From positions 1 through 64,000 of the forward strand of contig SADC01000922.1 in NCBI GenBank assembly GCA_004194705.1: a DNA stretch of 64,000 nucleotides, given 5' to 3'. Every line of letters starts with the position of its first letter. The first letter of the stretch is position 1. The notes below the pieces were generated by a model that was not told where the DNA came from, did not search any database, and saw nothing but the letters and a program-made list of their open reading frames with translations. This document shows, piece by piece, positions 23,603 through 35,300 of the stretch. Source of the DNA: Ditylenchus dipsaci (Eukaryota > Nematoda > Chromadorea > Rhabditida > Anguinidae). The position numbers were made by a program, and so were the translations under genes.

Positions 23603-24257
23603 GCCTGAGTTAGAGCGCTACAGTTGCAAAAAAGAAAACTTGAAAAAAAAAATCAAGGGAACCCAAAACAGGACTCTTAGAGAAAAATACTCTTTGGAGG
23701 GGGGGGGGGGGTGTGCACTTGGGCTTTTACGATACACAGTTGACTTAATAACTGTGAATAATCTTATTGTCCATAAAATGCTGTAAAACAGCTGTCCATA
23801 AAATCAGAACGTAACTGTAAGACAGCTAAAAATATGATCAGAAACTAACTATAAGAAGCTAACAACAAAATCTTAAGCTTACTATAAGAGAGTTCAATTA
23901 ATTTGAACATTTCTAATGACTAAAATTTTCGAGATTGCTGATTATCTTTTAAAAAAGATCTGACCCTACCGGGGTATACCCCCCCCCCCTCTAAATGAAT
24001 TTTTTTTAAAGTGTTTCCTAACACCCTATATCGACCTAAATTGCATTGCGTCAAGAGTTCAAAAAAGAGCCGCTATTCCATTGTACCCCCCCCCCAAAAC
24101 CAACTTTTTTATATGCACTCAAAAACCATTTTTATGTAATAATTTTGCCATAAAAATACCAGAAAAGCCATTTAAATAGGGTTCAAGGCTGTATTGGGAG
24201 GGGAAGGAAATAATACAGGGGCCACTTTTTTAGCTGCTTTACCATGTTTTTCAACTC

Positions 24258-24510
24258 GGGCCGTGGCAAAAATAGACTCTATATGCATTTTATGATCAAG
24301 TGTACTTCTCGGAATCATGTCTAAGGTAAGTGAGTGCGCGCATCTCTAACTCTCAAGCCCTCTTCGCCTCGTTCGGGGCTTGGGGCTTGGAGTTGAGATG
24401 CGCACACCCACATACCTTAGACACAAATCACTCGAAAGTGACTCTGGATGCAAGAAAAAGCATGCATACCAGAGTTTATTTATGCGGTAGGCCCCAGTTA
24501 ACAAAACTAT
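24258..24510. repeat. palindromic dispersed repeat
   Basis: 24316-24350 (ATGTCTAAGGTAAGTGAGTG then CGCGCATCTCTAACTC) is mirrored at 24393-24423 (GAGTTGAGATGCGCACACC then CATACCTTAGACA). The left part (from 24258) matches 8775-8880 inverted, and the right part (to 24510, with CCAGAGTTTATTTATGCGGT) matches 11890-11990. It is the most complete copy of this family in the window. Confidence 0.55.
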
Positions 24511-25009
24511 GATCAACATCTTCAATTTTTCGGCAGAAAAAGATCTCCTTTTTGGGGGGGGTGTACAATAGGCCTTTATTTTTGGGGGTGGGCGGTGTAC
24601 ACTGGAAGCTTTTGGGGGGCGGGGGGGGAGTACAATGGAATAGTACCAAAAAGACATTATTTTTGAGTTCTAAAAAGTATATAAATAAAAAAATATATAA
24701 ATAAAAATTGAGTTTTGGACATTTTTAAATTCCGACCATTTGCCTGTTTTGGCATGTCTTGGTCACTGGGCTGGGCAAAAGAGCCTCTTAATGCCTTTTT
24801 GTTCCTTTTTTCGGTAAAAGAGAATCTAAAGTGGTTTTTGTCAGGATTACGTCTTCAGGGACTGCTACTATCACTCAGACTGTTTTTTCATCTCAAATTG
24901 TGATGACAAATGTGGCAATGACGTGGAAAAGTCGTGGTTGTAGTAACAACTCCAGCCTCATTAAAGCTTAAGTCTAATCTAGCAATTTTTTCAGAAGTCC
25001 ATCAAAAAA

Positions 25010-25170
25010 ATATCCGTGGTGGTATACTCCTGTAGCGCCAAAGATCTTTATATTTATTGAAGTTTTCACTTACTTGCACATTTAATCACAATACAATTTG
25101 CAGAAGCGAGCTGGTTCGTAGTGATGCACAATTTCATGTGCATGATAATCTGCTAATTGTTTTTTTAAAT
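25010..25170 (-). other. coding-like segment, model unresolved
   Basis: On the minus strand two stretches read like exons: one containing DYHAHEIVHHYEPARFCKL (about 25165-25095) and one with IFGATGVYHHGYFFDGLLKK ending in a stop (about 25055-24985). A GTAAGT donor and a TATAAAG acceptor lie between them, but that intron would be only 28 nt and alternative pairings change frame. More than one reading is open, so no protein is proposed. Confidence 0.2.
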
Positions 25171-25343
25171 GAGATGAGATTTTGACATATGTTCAAAAAG
25201 CGTCAAAAGTGATTTAAGTGCAATCAGATAATTTTATCAAATATTTCTTTATATGCTTTATAACGACATTTTGTTCCGAAGTCTGTAATAATTGAATTTG
25301 AAATAATTAGCTCAAAAATCTACTATGAAATTTTTTAAAAACG

Positions 25344-25646
25344 TTGTTGATACTCAAAGCCCGTATTTTTAAACGTACAGTCTCCAATGATCGCGTAGTA
25401 GTAGTACACCCTAGGAGGTGGTTGGAAAATGAACGGGAAAAAATACTGTATGAAAAATCAAATGTGATAGAGCTGTTAAATCTTATACACTATTTGCAAA
25501 CCCCAAAGATAATACCTCAGGCAGGTGGATACACCAGTACTGCCAACATGGTTTTCGAACGACGTATAAAACGGCTTGTATTTGGAAATTACCTTTATGA
25601 TTTTTCTTTTCTGAATCTAATCACACAATACAACAAAAAGTTATGA
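25344..25646 (+). CDS. weak ORF, 100 codons
   Basis: An open frame with VVVHPRRWLENEREKILYEK and ERRIKRLVFGNYLYDFSFLN. A GTATGC donor-like word follows the stop. No ATG start (first in-frame ATG well inside), no recognisable domain. It may be an exon or chance; it lies between repeats and the 3' end of the phospholipase gene. Confidence 0.2.
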   Translation: MLILKARIFKRTVSNDRVVVVHPRRWLENEREKILYEKSNVIELLNLIHYLQTPKIIPQAGGYTSTANMVFERRIKRLVFGNYLYDFSFLNLITQYNKKL

Positions 25647-26411
25647 CAGGTATGCACTAACTAAGAAAAGCGGTCATTCTAGAAAGGCATTTGGGGACTA
25701 TTTCATAGCTGATTTTCGATTTTAATGTCAACTTTGATAGAGCAAGATCTTCCTTCGAGTAAAATCTTTCGAAATCATATGCATATGCTGTTTGACATTT
25801 TTCGCGTTATATTTCTGTTTGAGATTTTCAACGATAGTTTCACAATCATTTTTGCAAACTCTATTCTTGTTTTTATTATTCATCACTTAGATTTTAGACT
25901 TCAGATAGCTTAAAAACTTAAAAACAGGGTTTGAGGAAACTTATCAATTAGTTATGACAGAAAAAAATATATTTGTATTTGTTCTTTATCAAGATAACAT
26001 GCTTTTCTCTTTGAAACTTTTATTTCAGTTGATTAGTCAGACATTGTTTGGCTTAAGCAACAAACAAAAATAATCGGCAAAAAATGTGCCAAATCAAGAT
26101 ACTATTTCAATCGCTGACTAAGTTAGTTTTCTGAATTATTGCACCATAAATTTGAATCAGAAACCTTGTGTTTTAGCGTCATTTACATATAAACAGATAC
26201 TGTCAAAAAAAACTATTAATAAAAGCTATATCAATGTAGATCATCTAAATTCCTGGTCTTTTGCAAAGTAAGTGAAAAGGATTCCCAAGAAGCTCTTAGA
26301 ACGCTCAGAAACATATTTAACAGATTATAACAAATATTTGACGAGTGATTATTATACAAATTTCTGAATTCTCGATCAGCTCTGAATAGTATTTGCAATA
26401 GTATTTGCACA

Positions 26412-29391
26412 TTAACCAGGACTAGAGGGGGCTGAGGTCTGTGTCTCCATGTCGCAATGTGTAGCGTCTCGTGTGTTAAACAAGTGCCGCCTGGTCCTTG
26501 ACTCTCCTAAATTTATATAGTTTTTCTATTATTAACAATTGCATTTTAAATTCGGGAATTTACCAATTTTTTTGATTAGCACACACATTTTTTCAATGTA
26601 TTCGTGGTGTTTATAAGTGTATTCCATGCAGTCCCACATCCTGAAAGTCAGATAGTTTGTCTAAACTCAAATAGATAGTTTTAAATTTACATTCGGGACA
26701 GGTCTATATCATCGCGATTGTCTGGAAAATGAATTTACAAAATTAGTAAAAAAATATCAAGAGCAGTGAAATTGTCCATCAACTCTAATTTTCAGTTTTC
26801 TGTACGTCTATTCAGTCACTTTTTAGTGGGAATTTGCGAACATCGCTTACCCATAGCCACATCCTTAAAAAGTGGAGCACTTAATCTGAAATAAGGTGTC
26901 CGGTGAGTCACACACCAAGAGCCTGAAAACAAATGTCTGGTCTATTTTTTGACAAAAAACGTTAAAATAGTTACCTGCTCTGTTGACAGGTGCTCCTTCA
27001 GTAGCGGTCACCTGTTAGTCAATTAAGCTCATTTATTTTTCACGAGAAAACTTTTAAAAATACTTACTTGATCAACCAAAATAACTCCCAGATTTTTTAT
27101 CGCCACAGCTGCGGTATATGGGTTCGCAGAAATTTCTAGGTGGTTTGGGTCAAGTGGTATGGTTGGGATTGCTCCGGTGCCTAGAAATAAAGCTTAAAAA
27201 TTTAAAATTAACAAAAAATATTACCTATGCTAAGCACACACCCGATTTCCACTTTATTCGGCAATTTCTAAAGTAAATATTACACGGAGTTCTATCTGAG
27301 TATAACTCTTTATACTTTGTATTTGTTGACACTATTCCAAAGCTGGATCTCGGTAAGCATATCTAGGGTGGGATTATTAGCGCAAATGCCTCCATCTATG
27401 TATTTGTTGTCGACACATGAGAAATAGGTAGGAGCCGCAGAGGACCTCCTTAAAGCTTTCCACAACAGAGTGTCACGAGGATCGGTAAAGCCGAGATCAT
27501 TGTTTTCTTCTTCTGATAGCTAAATCTAATCTTTTAAGAATCATTCGTATTTTTTTATTAAGAGTTAGACAAACAGGTAGACGATAGTTGCGCATAAACT
27601 CCAGCTGAACAGGAAAGCAGTCTGCTCTTGTTACTGTGAACATCATTCTACAAATTTATAATAAAGAGGGCTGTTAAATTCACCGGTAAATTGAAAATCT
27701 GTAAATTCAGCAGTAAATTCACTTGTGACTTATCCCTAATTCATCGATGACCAGTAAAATAAAAATTTTTGATAACTGTAGTTTCTCGTATGAAAACCAG
27801 AAATTCTACAGTTATCAACGTACATTTAGCATCCTGAGATAGTTTTCCCGTCGTTGATAAATTTGAAAATTTTGAATGTAGAGCTGTAGAATTTTATCGA
27901 CGTACAGTCAGGCATGAACACGGGCCGAATTTTGGCGGCCCGACCCAGGGCCGTGATAGTTCGGCCCGGCCCGCCTCTTTTTAGTCTTCAGCCCGGCCGG
28001 GCAGGCCCGGAAGCCCTGCTTCAAATATACTCAAAAAATTTTCGACAAATCTCGTAAAAGTACCAGTATTTTCTCAATTTTGTAAAAAGTACGCTGTTAC
28101 GCACTTTTGATTAGAGAAGATACTAAAAATAGGAATTTTGAAAATTGGTATTCTTGGCAAGCCTATGAGGGAGCTTTGGTTGGGTGTTTTAGGCGGAAAA
28201 CTCAATGAGAAATATAACCGGGCTTCAGGGCGGGCCCGCCCGGAGCTTTTTCGGCCCGGCCCGCAGCAGGTACGGCCCGGACCGAAGCCGAAGCCCGGTA
28301 GGCAGGGCCGGCCCGTGTCACCCCTGCGTACAGTTATCATCCTGATTTAGTTTTGAACTGTACGTTAACTGTACGTTGATAACTGTAAAATTACACGTGT
28401 TTTATGTGAGATTTTTTACAGTTACCGAAAATACTAATTCACTGGTTTTTGAAAAATTAGGAAGTGACCGGTAAATCACCCGTAAATTTGCCAACTTAAA
28501 TTTACCAGACAATTTACTATAACCTAGCCCTTCTTATAACTTTAAAATCATTTCACGCTACCTTGGCCATTTGAGATCAGAAAGTAGCGTTTTAGCACCC
28601 ATTTCAGCTTGAATAAAGGTTTCTAAGACTACTGAGTTGTAAGGCCTAACCCAGCCTTCGAAAATAAGATCTTTAAATCTGAGGTAGATCATTTGGATTT
28701 GACGGAGGCTCTGGCCTAAAAATATTAAAATTGTCATTAAATTATCAGCAACACTAAATGTTCAAGCTGAAAATTTATTATTTACCTAAAGAAAGACCAG
28801 CAGCAATCAATGAGCCAGTGGATGTACCAGCAATCCAGTCGAAATATTTAAAAATAGGCTCGCCCATAAGTCTCTCCACTTCTATTAGAGTCTGCAAATT
28901 TTTAGTTAGCATTATGATGAAAGGTAAATTTGTGAATTACCTGAGAAATAACCAGCCCTCTTATACCTTAACGTAAACTTAAGATTTTAAAAGTTTTTCT
29001 AAATTTTTCTAAGATACCTCCTCCATCAAGCGTCAAGACGTTGATTATGTTTGAATTTTTGTCCTTTCTATTGGCCATTTCAGTCAACTGCTCAATCATT
29101 TCTTCGTAAATTTCCTAAAAAGAAACGCATTTTAAAATATTTTAGCAGACATTATCTTCCACACATACATTATGCTCAAAGTCCTAAATTTTATCATAAA
29201 GCTATGAAATAATCACTGGAAAGTCAATCAAACCTGTATTTTGTTGTATCTGTAATCTTTTTGCTTGGACCTGCTGTCCGTCTCTTCAAACAATGAAATT
29301 GATCTCGGACTTGTTATCTGAGGGTCAGGCGTAGATGGAGTTTTGGTCAAGAATTGGAGGGATTTCTCGTTCACACAGCCTGACACACAAC
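26412..29391 (-). CDS. iPLA2 gene, exons 20-33 (linker and patatin catalytic domain)
   Basis: Exons: 29391-29234, 29114-29018, 28966-28941, 28891-28786, 28715-28562, 27647-27575, 27519-27316, 27267-27225, 27180-27068, 27011-26975, 26922-26851, 26784-26739, 26640-26564, 26506-26412. They give [17 protein letters not shown] (oxyanion loop), [19 protein letters not shown] (nucleophile elbow), [20 protein letters not shown] and [14 protein letters not shown] (catalytic Asp in DGG), [13 protein letters not shown], and the C-terminal helix [17 protein letters not shown]. The Ser-Asp dyad and oxyanion loop are intact, so the catalytic half looks functional. The donor of exon 25 is GTTTGT, the one that keeps phase. 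The last exon adds an ungapped 31-residue tail without known motif. Confidence 0.92.
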
Positions 29392-32300
29392 CTTAATAAA
29401 AAAATAATTAAAAAATTGCCTTGGTCGCCTTTGTTGATTAACTGTCGTGCGAAGTAGAATTTAGCTAAAGTCGTCAAACTTAAGCGAAATTATTCAAAAA
29501 TTACCTGTTTTAGTAGATGGACACCTTTTGGCCCCACAAATGACAAGGCTTTTTACCAGAACGTTTCTAAACACGAATTTAGGTAATTTTTTGATTACTT
29601 TGTCATGAAAGTGAGCAAGCCTACTCATTTAATTTAGCAGCTAAATGTCTGGGACTGAAAAATTTTCATTATTTAAAAATTATTTGGATACTGTAGCAAT
29701 CTAGGGTGGTAAACGGGAAATTCCCGGAAAATTTCCCGGAAAATTCCCGGAAAATTTCCCGTGAAAATTCCCGGAAAAATTCCGATTTTCTCGACAAATT
29801 GAATTTTCCCGGGAATTTTCACGGGAAATTTCCCGGAAAATACCAACTCTAAGCAATCTACCTGTCTCCGTGTTCATTGATAACATTTGGGTCAGCACCT
29901 AAATTTACCCATACAAGGCTGTATTTTGAGTCGTATACTTACCCAAACATAACAATAGCCGTGTGACATAGAGGTAGCGCTTGGAGACTGCCTTAAATAG
30001 TCTAGTTTTGAGTGGCCAATAACTGTTTATATTCTAACCAAATGTAAAGCTGTGTTTCCATTATTGTTAGTCACATTTAGATCACAATGGTAAGAAGCTG
30101 AATTCAGCATTAAATAGTAGATATAGACTTATACTGACAGAAAATAGAAATTACCTAGAGTAACTATCATCCCTTAAAAAATAAATTATATCATAATAAA
30201 TTCGTTGAGAAGTCTGCTTATGGGGTAGATAACCAACTATTTTTTTAATTGGTCCAAACAGAAAACCGCCGGCTTTTTTCTAAAACTGCCGTCTTTCTTC
30301 GAAAAAAAAAGTTAAAAAAAGACTGCAGTACTTTTTGAAAAAGCGTCTTACAAGTTTTCACTTTTCGAAGACAAGCAAAACGAAAAAGAGGACCTTAAAT
30401 TTTTTCATCAGTCTAGTTCACTACCTATATCTCCTCTGCTGGCGTAAAGATGTAAAGCCTGCAAAAAATGTTCGTTAAGAAAAAGTAAATAATAGCTTCG
30501 AGCCATACCGCTTGTCCAGCCTTATTCTTAGCATTCAAATCCATTTCCTTGGCTTTCAAAAAAAGAACACCCATCAGTGGAGTTTTGAACAAGGCCACAT
30601 GAAGCACTGTGCTGAAGTTACAGTTGGTAAAAGTAGAAAAGTACAGTGAAATATCTTACTTTCCAGTGGCTACATCAATAGTGTTCAAAAGATTGGGAGA
30701 AGCTTCTAGAAGAGCTCGGATAACACTAAAAACTAATTACCCTCATAAGTCGCAAAATTTTCATTATTTAAAAGTTATTATAAAATTCGTTCAATATTTT
30801 TCATAACAGAATTAGTCGACTGTCCCAGTGATATAATTGCAAAAGTTTCTTCCCGCTTTCGACACATTTTTTAAATTACTTTTTATAGTCTTTTACTTTT
30901 TGTTTCTCGACAGTGTGGTCCTAAACAGTCCAAGGATTCCAATTTTGCCGATCGTTTTCGCAAAAAAAAATTGGAATTGAAAAGGAAGATTCTCTCGTTA
31001 ACTTAAAGGACCATTGTAGTCTACGGCCACGGAAATTTAGACTTTTTGAATTGGCGGGGACAGCTAAATTACTGCGAAAATATTTATAGAAATATTTTTA
31101 GTTTGAAAATTAAATTTTTCCAAAACTTTGAACAATCTACTAGTGAGCCCAATGTTGCTTGACATGGCCAGATCGGACAAGATCTAACACAGCCACTGCA
31201 CTACAGCTTACTTATAATTTCGAAAGACTCTACTCGACCAATACACATAAATTATATTTTTAAAATGAAAATAATTAAATAATTCAAAAAATATTTTCGC
31301 AGTAATTTAGCTGTCCCCCGCCAATTCGAAAAATCCAAATTTCCGTGGCCGTAGACGGCAATGGTCCTTTAAATGCTTGACTTAAAAACTTCGTTAACGT
31401 AACTTGACCACGTTGACCACAAAGTGGTCATGGCATATTTGCAAAGCCTGATTTGGCGTTCATAAAACACATTTAGAAAAAGAGTATAAGACTCTAGGAA
31501 GGTGTGAGTCCCAGCTACAAAATGAGATATCTTGCGGGCTGAGAGGACACTTCCCGGCTGAAATATAACCCCGTTTATAGTGACATGGGCTGCTGACCGT
31601 GGTGCTAAAGCTCCCGAGAGGTCATTTTCCCTACACCATTTTTGAGTTTTATAGTGTTTTTACTTAACAATTTTTGTATTTGAAAAACCTTTGAAAAACC
31701 TGACCGGGGGGACTATAGCCCCTCAGCCAACGCCACCCCCCCCACTCTTTCGTATTTTGACTTACTCGATGGATTTGCTTTTGTTTTGAACAGCTTCAAA
31801 CAACGGATTTTTACCGGACACTCTTAGGTTCAACTCAGCTCCAAAACTTAGCTGAAAATATTTTTTTGAAATAGTAAGGATAATGCAACCAAAAACTCAC
31901 CAGTGTAGTCAAACAACGTGGATTTGCATTTCTAATAATAATTGTCTAATCATTACGAGCAATTGCATTGTAACAAAGTATGCTGCTACCTGATAGCCAA
32001 AAGAACAGGTGTAAAACCATCATTGTTCATTAAATTCAACAATGGTTTGAGGCGTCAACTTCCCACACAGCTTCCAGCATTTGAACTGACGCTGAAAACC
32101 ATTTCTTATAAAAAACTTACTAGAATTTTCATTAGAAAAAAGTTAATATGAATAAAAAGATTACGTTTTGGAGAAATGGTAAGCAGTTGAGTCTCTGTAT
32201 TATGGTCACCCTAGGGACCAAACAGATTGACTACCGTAGGGGTAAATTGCAACAATGCGGAATCGAAAAAGCAATACAATAAACTTAACTGGACCGAGTT

Positions 32301-35300
32301 AGTTATCGAGGAGATAAGAGGCTCACCTCGGATTGTAGGAAACACTTCTTTATACAAATCACGGGTGCTCTACGAAAATTTTAAAAAAAGCTTTAAAGTG
32401 AGGTCCTTGAAAAATAACACTTCTGAAAGTTCCCTGGTAAAAAAGTAAAGACAGTCTACAACAGAACCGTAGGGTCAAAGAGGTTGAAAAATAAAAGGAT
32501 ATGACGTTTCATTCGAATAAATATAGTAAACTTGTAGCAAATAAATACGGCATACTTGCAGCGAATCGTAAGCCAGTCTTTTTGACAAATATATCCGCTT
32601 TGGAAAAAATATTTCCTGGGTTTCGGAATCAAAATTGAATAAAGAAAATTAGATTGAATTTAATTTTTTAAACCAGACATGAATTTTGGCTTTGCCGGAC
32701 GAAAACCGACATTTTTATCGACTTTTGTTAGCCAGGAATAAAAATGTCCAAAAACTTCAACATGTACGAAAATTCAAAAAAGTGATAAAAATTTACGAAC
32801 CAATTTTCTGCCCAAATACCGAAATTCTTCGGCTTCTCGCATCGGCCAGTCTAAAATTTCCGCCGGTCGACAACTCTACAGACAAAGCACCTGATAAATT
32901 TTTTTATATTTAAAACATTTTAAGACTTATTAGAAAGTCATAGTCACTTTAGGGTCGTTGCATAACTTTTTCAACGGCTAGGCACGTGTCTGTATAAGCT
33001 CAGAAAAATAATATTTTGGATAAGTGGTATACAGTTGCGTCTTTCCATAGTGGTCATCTGAGAACTAACTGCGTCGACCACTATAAGAGGGAATTACCAT
33101 CACGTGTAATGAAAACACTACAAATAGCTCAAATGCCGTCAAGGCGCAAGTGCGAAATATTTTGTCTATAAAAACTACACAACACTTGTTGTTGGGTTTC
33201 GCTGAATTACAAATTTTTTAAATTTATCACCGTATTTCTTCTTTCAGACCGTAAGATTATAATAACTTAGTACCTTAGAGTATAAGTACTCGCGGTGGTA
33301 CGGTGATCCCCCGCCAAATTTAAAATATTGATCTACCGTATTTCCTCTATTAACTCCTAATAAGGAGTTATTTTTCAACCTCTGGAAAATCGGAAAATTT
33401 GATATCTAGTTTGAGATTCTCGGGTACTCAACCGAAAATTGAAAAGTGTGACCAGGTCAACTCGTGGTAACTAGGAAAACGCAAAAAAAGAGTAAGCGCT
33501 TTATAAAGCATAGGGAGTTAATAGAAGAAATACGGTAATAATTGATCATACTAAATAAATCATACTAAACACTACAGAAATCCAACGATTAGAAAAAAAT
33601 TCAATTGGCTGGGGACCAGCAAACCACCGTGAGCAATGTCTTTTAAAAAAATTTGAAAATCATAGAAGGCTCGAAAAAATTCTTAAAAATTGAAATAACG
33701 AAATTCATCATTGAGTTTTGGAAAATTTCAAAAAACGTCTTTTGAGTTTGGCAAAATGTATATCTGAAACCCAAAAAATTTTAGTTCACAACTTTTAATA
33801 TTTTTGCTCCCGACATCCGCTACATTTTTAAAGGGGGGGTGACACTTGGGGGGTTGAGAAATGTACTTGTCAACCTAATGAAAAACCCATTGACGAGTTG
33901 CAATAATATTTTACATATAAAATTATTTATGTGATTTCATGATGGGTTTCATTACATTATTCGAGATATTTTAGTAAATAAATAAATAATTTTATATGTA
34001 AAATCTTTTTGCAACCCGTCAATGGATTTTTCATTAAGTTGACAAATCCATTTCTCAACGCCCCCCCCCCTTTAAGAATTTCTTCGCGGCTTAATTGAGT
34101 ACAATCAAAACTCCCATTAACGTGACCCCGGAAAAATTGTTCCCACCTGGGGTTCGACCCTTTTTCACCTCGATTTTTCGAAAATTTTAATTTTTGTGTT
34201 TTGACAGTCTATCTGTATATGGTCAGCATACTTGCACGATCCTCAAAAAAAATAAAAAGCGCCGCTGCCTTCTCCGGGGGTTTTCAAAAATAAGCGCCGC
34301 CGCCTTCGCCGCCACCCCAAATCTCACACTCAGGTCGACACATTTTGTGAACGCAGCTTAATTATTGAACTAACCTAGGGAAGCATAGTGCATAGCGTTG
34401 TTGCCGAGCATGTCTCTGGCCGAAGGGTCAGCTCCTATTTTTAGCAAAAACTTGACGATGGACAATTGGTTGGTCTCAATAGCATGCATCAAGGGAGTTT
34501 GGCCCTCAGGGCTTGAGATTGTGTTAATTAATCTAGAAAAATTAAATTATATTTGACAAAATCGAAAATAGTTCTCACTCATCCACTGAGTAGCCTATGC
34601 TTTTCAGGTAATTAAGACCATCATCCTTAATTACGAAACAATTAAATAAGTTTTAAAAATCGTTAGAAATGTACTCATCCACTTGAATTTATCCGCTCTT
34701 TCTATTTTTTTTTTCAATTTAGCTGAATTGCAATAGTAGGATTTCGAAATTTCAAGTCAATTTTATTGAAATTTTCTAAACACGCCATTCAATTAATTTC
34801 TAAACACACACCCTCAATCAAATTCAGCCTTGGTCTCTCAAGCTTATTTGACAAAGGATTGTGTTCTGAAATTCGTGTAAAATGTTTTTGAATTACGTTT
34901 TGGAGGGATTTGAAACTTTTTAGGGCCTTCCAGAATGTCTCTTCAAAAAGTGTTTCGAGGTGCTAACCTAAACGAGATGAATACCACTTTAAGCTTACAG
35001 TGAACAAATAATAAATATAATATAATAAAATAATAATGAAATATAACAAAGACTGGTGGCTCTTTGTCACAAAATGACGCAACTGATTGTTAGTTTTTCG
35101 CAATTGGCCAAAATTGCACTATATGTATTAATGCACACTGACACCTAACGATTTCAATAAAAATGGTGAACATACAGTGAACATATCAGCCCTTCCACAA
35201 GAAATAGCAATGTGAACCTAAAATTTGTATTTCCCAATGTGATAATCTTCAAATGAAATTACCATTCTCCACAGGGGATGTGCTTGAAACTGCAATAAAA

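Noticed and set aside
29701..29898. Minus-strand ORF with NFSGNF/SREN peptide repeats
   Set aside because: It translates the TTCCCGGAAAAT repeat cluster lying in an intron of the iPLA2 gene; only its first residues overlap a true exon.
32227..32913. Two plus-strand ORFs antisense in iPLA2 intron 7
   Set aside because: Lengths of 73-75 codons are expected by chance, and neither has a domain or splice partner.
34655..34690. Possible iPLA2 exon after AAAAAATAG (reading RADKFKWM)
   Set aside because: No donor keeps it in phase with exon 6, while exon 5 joins exon 6 directly in phase 0.
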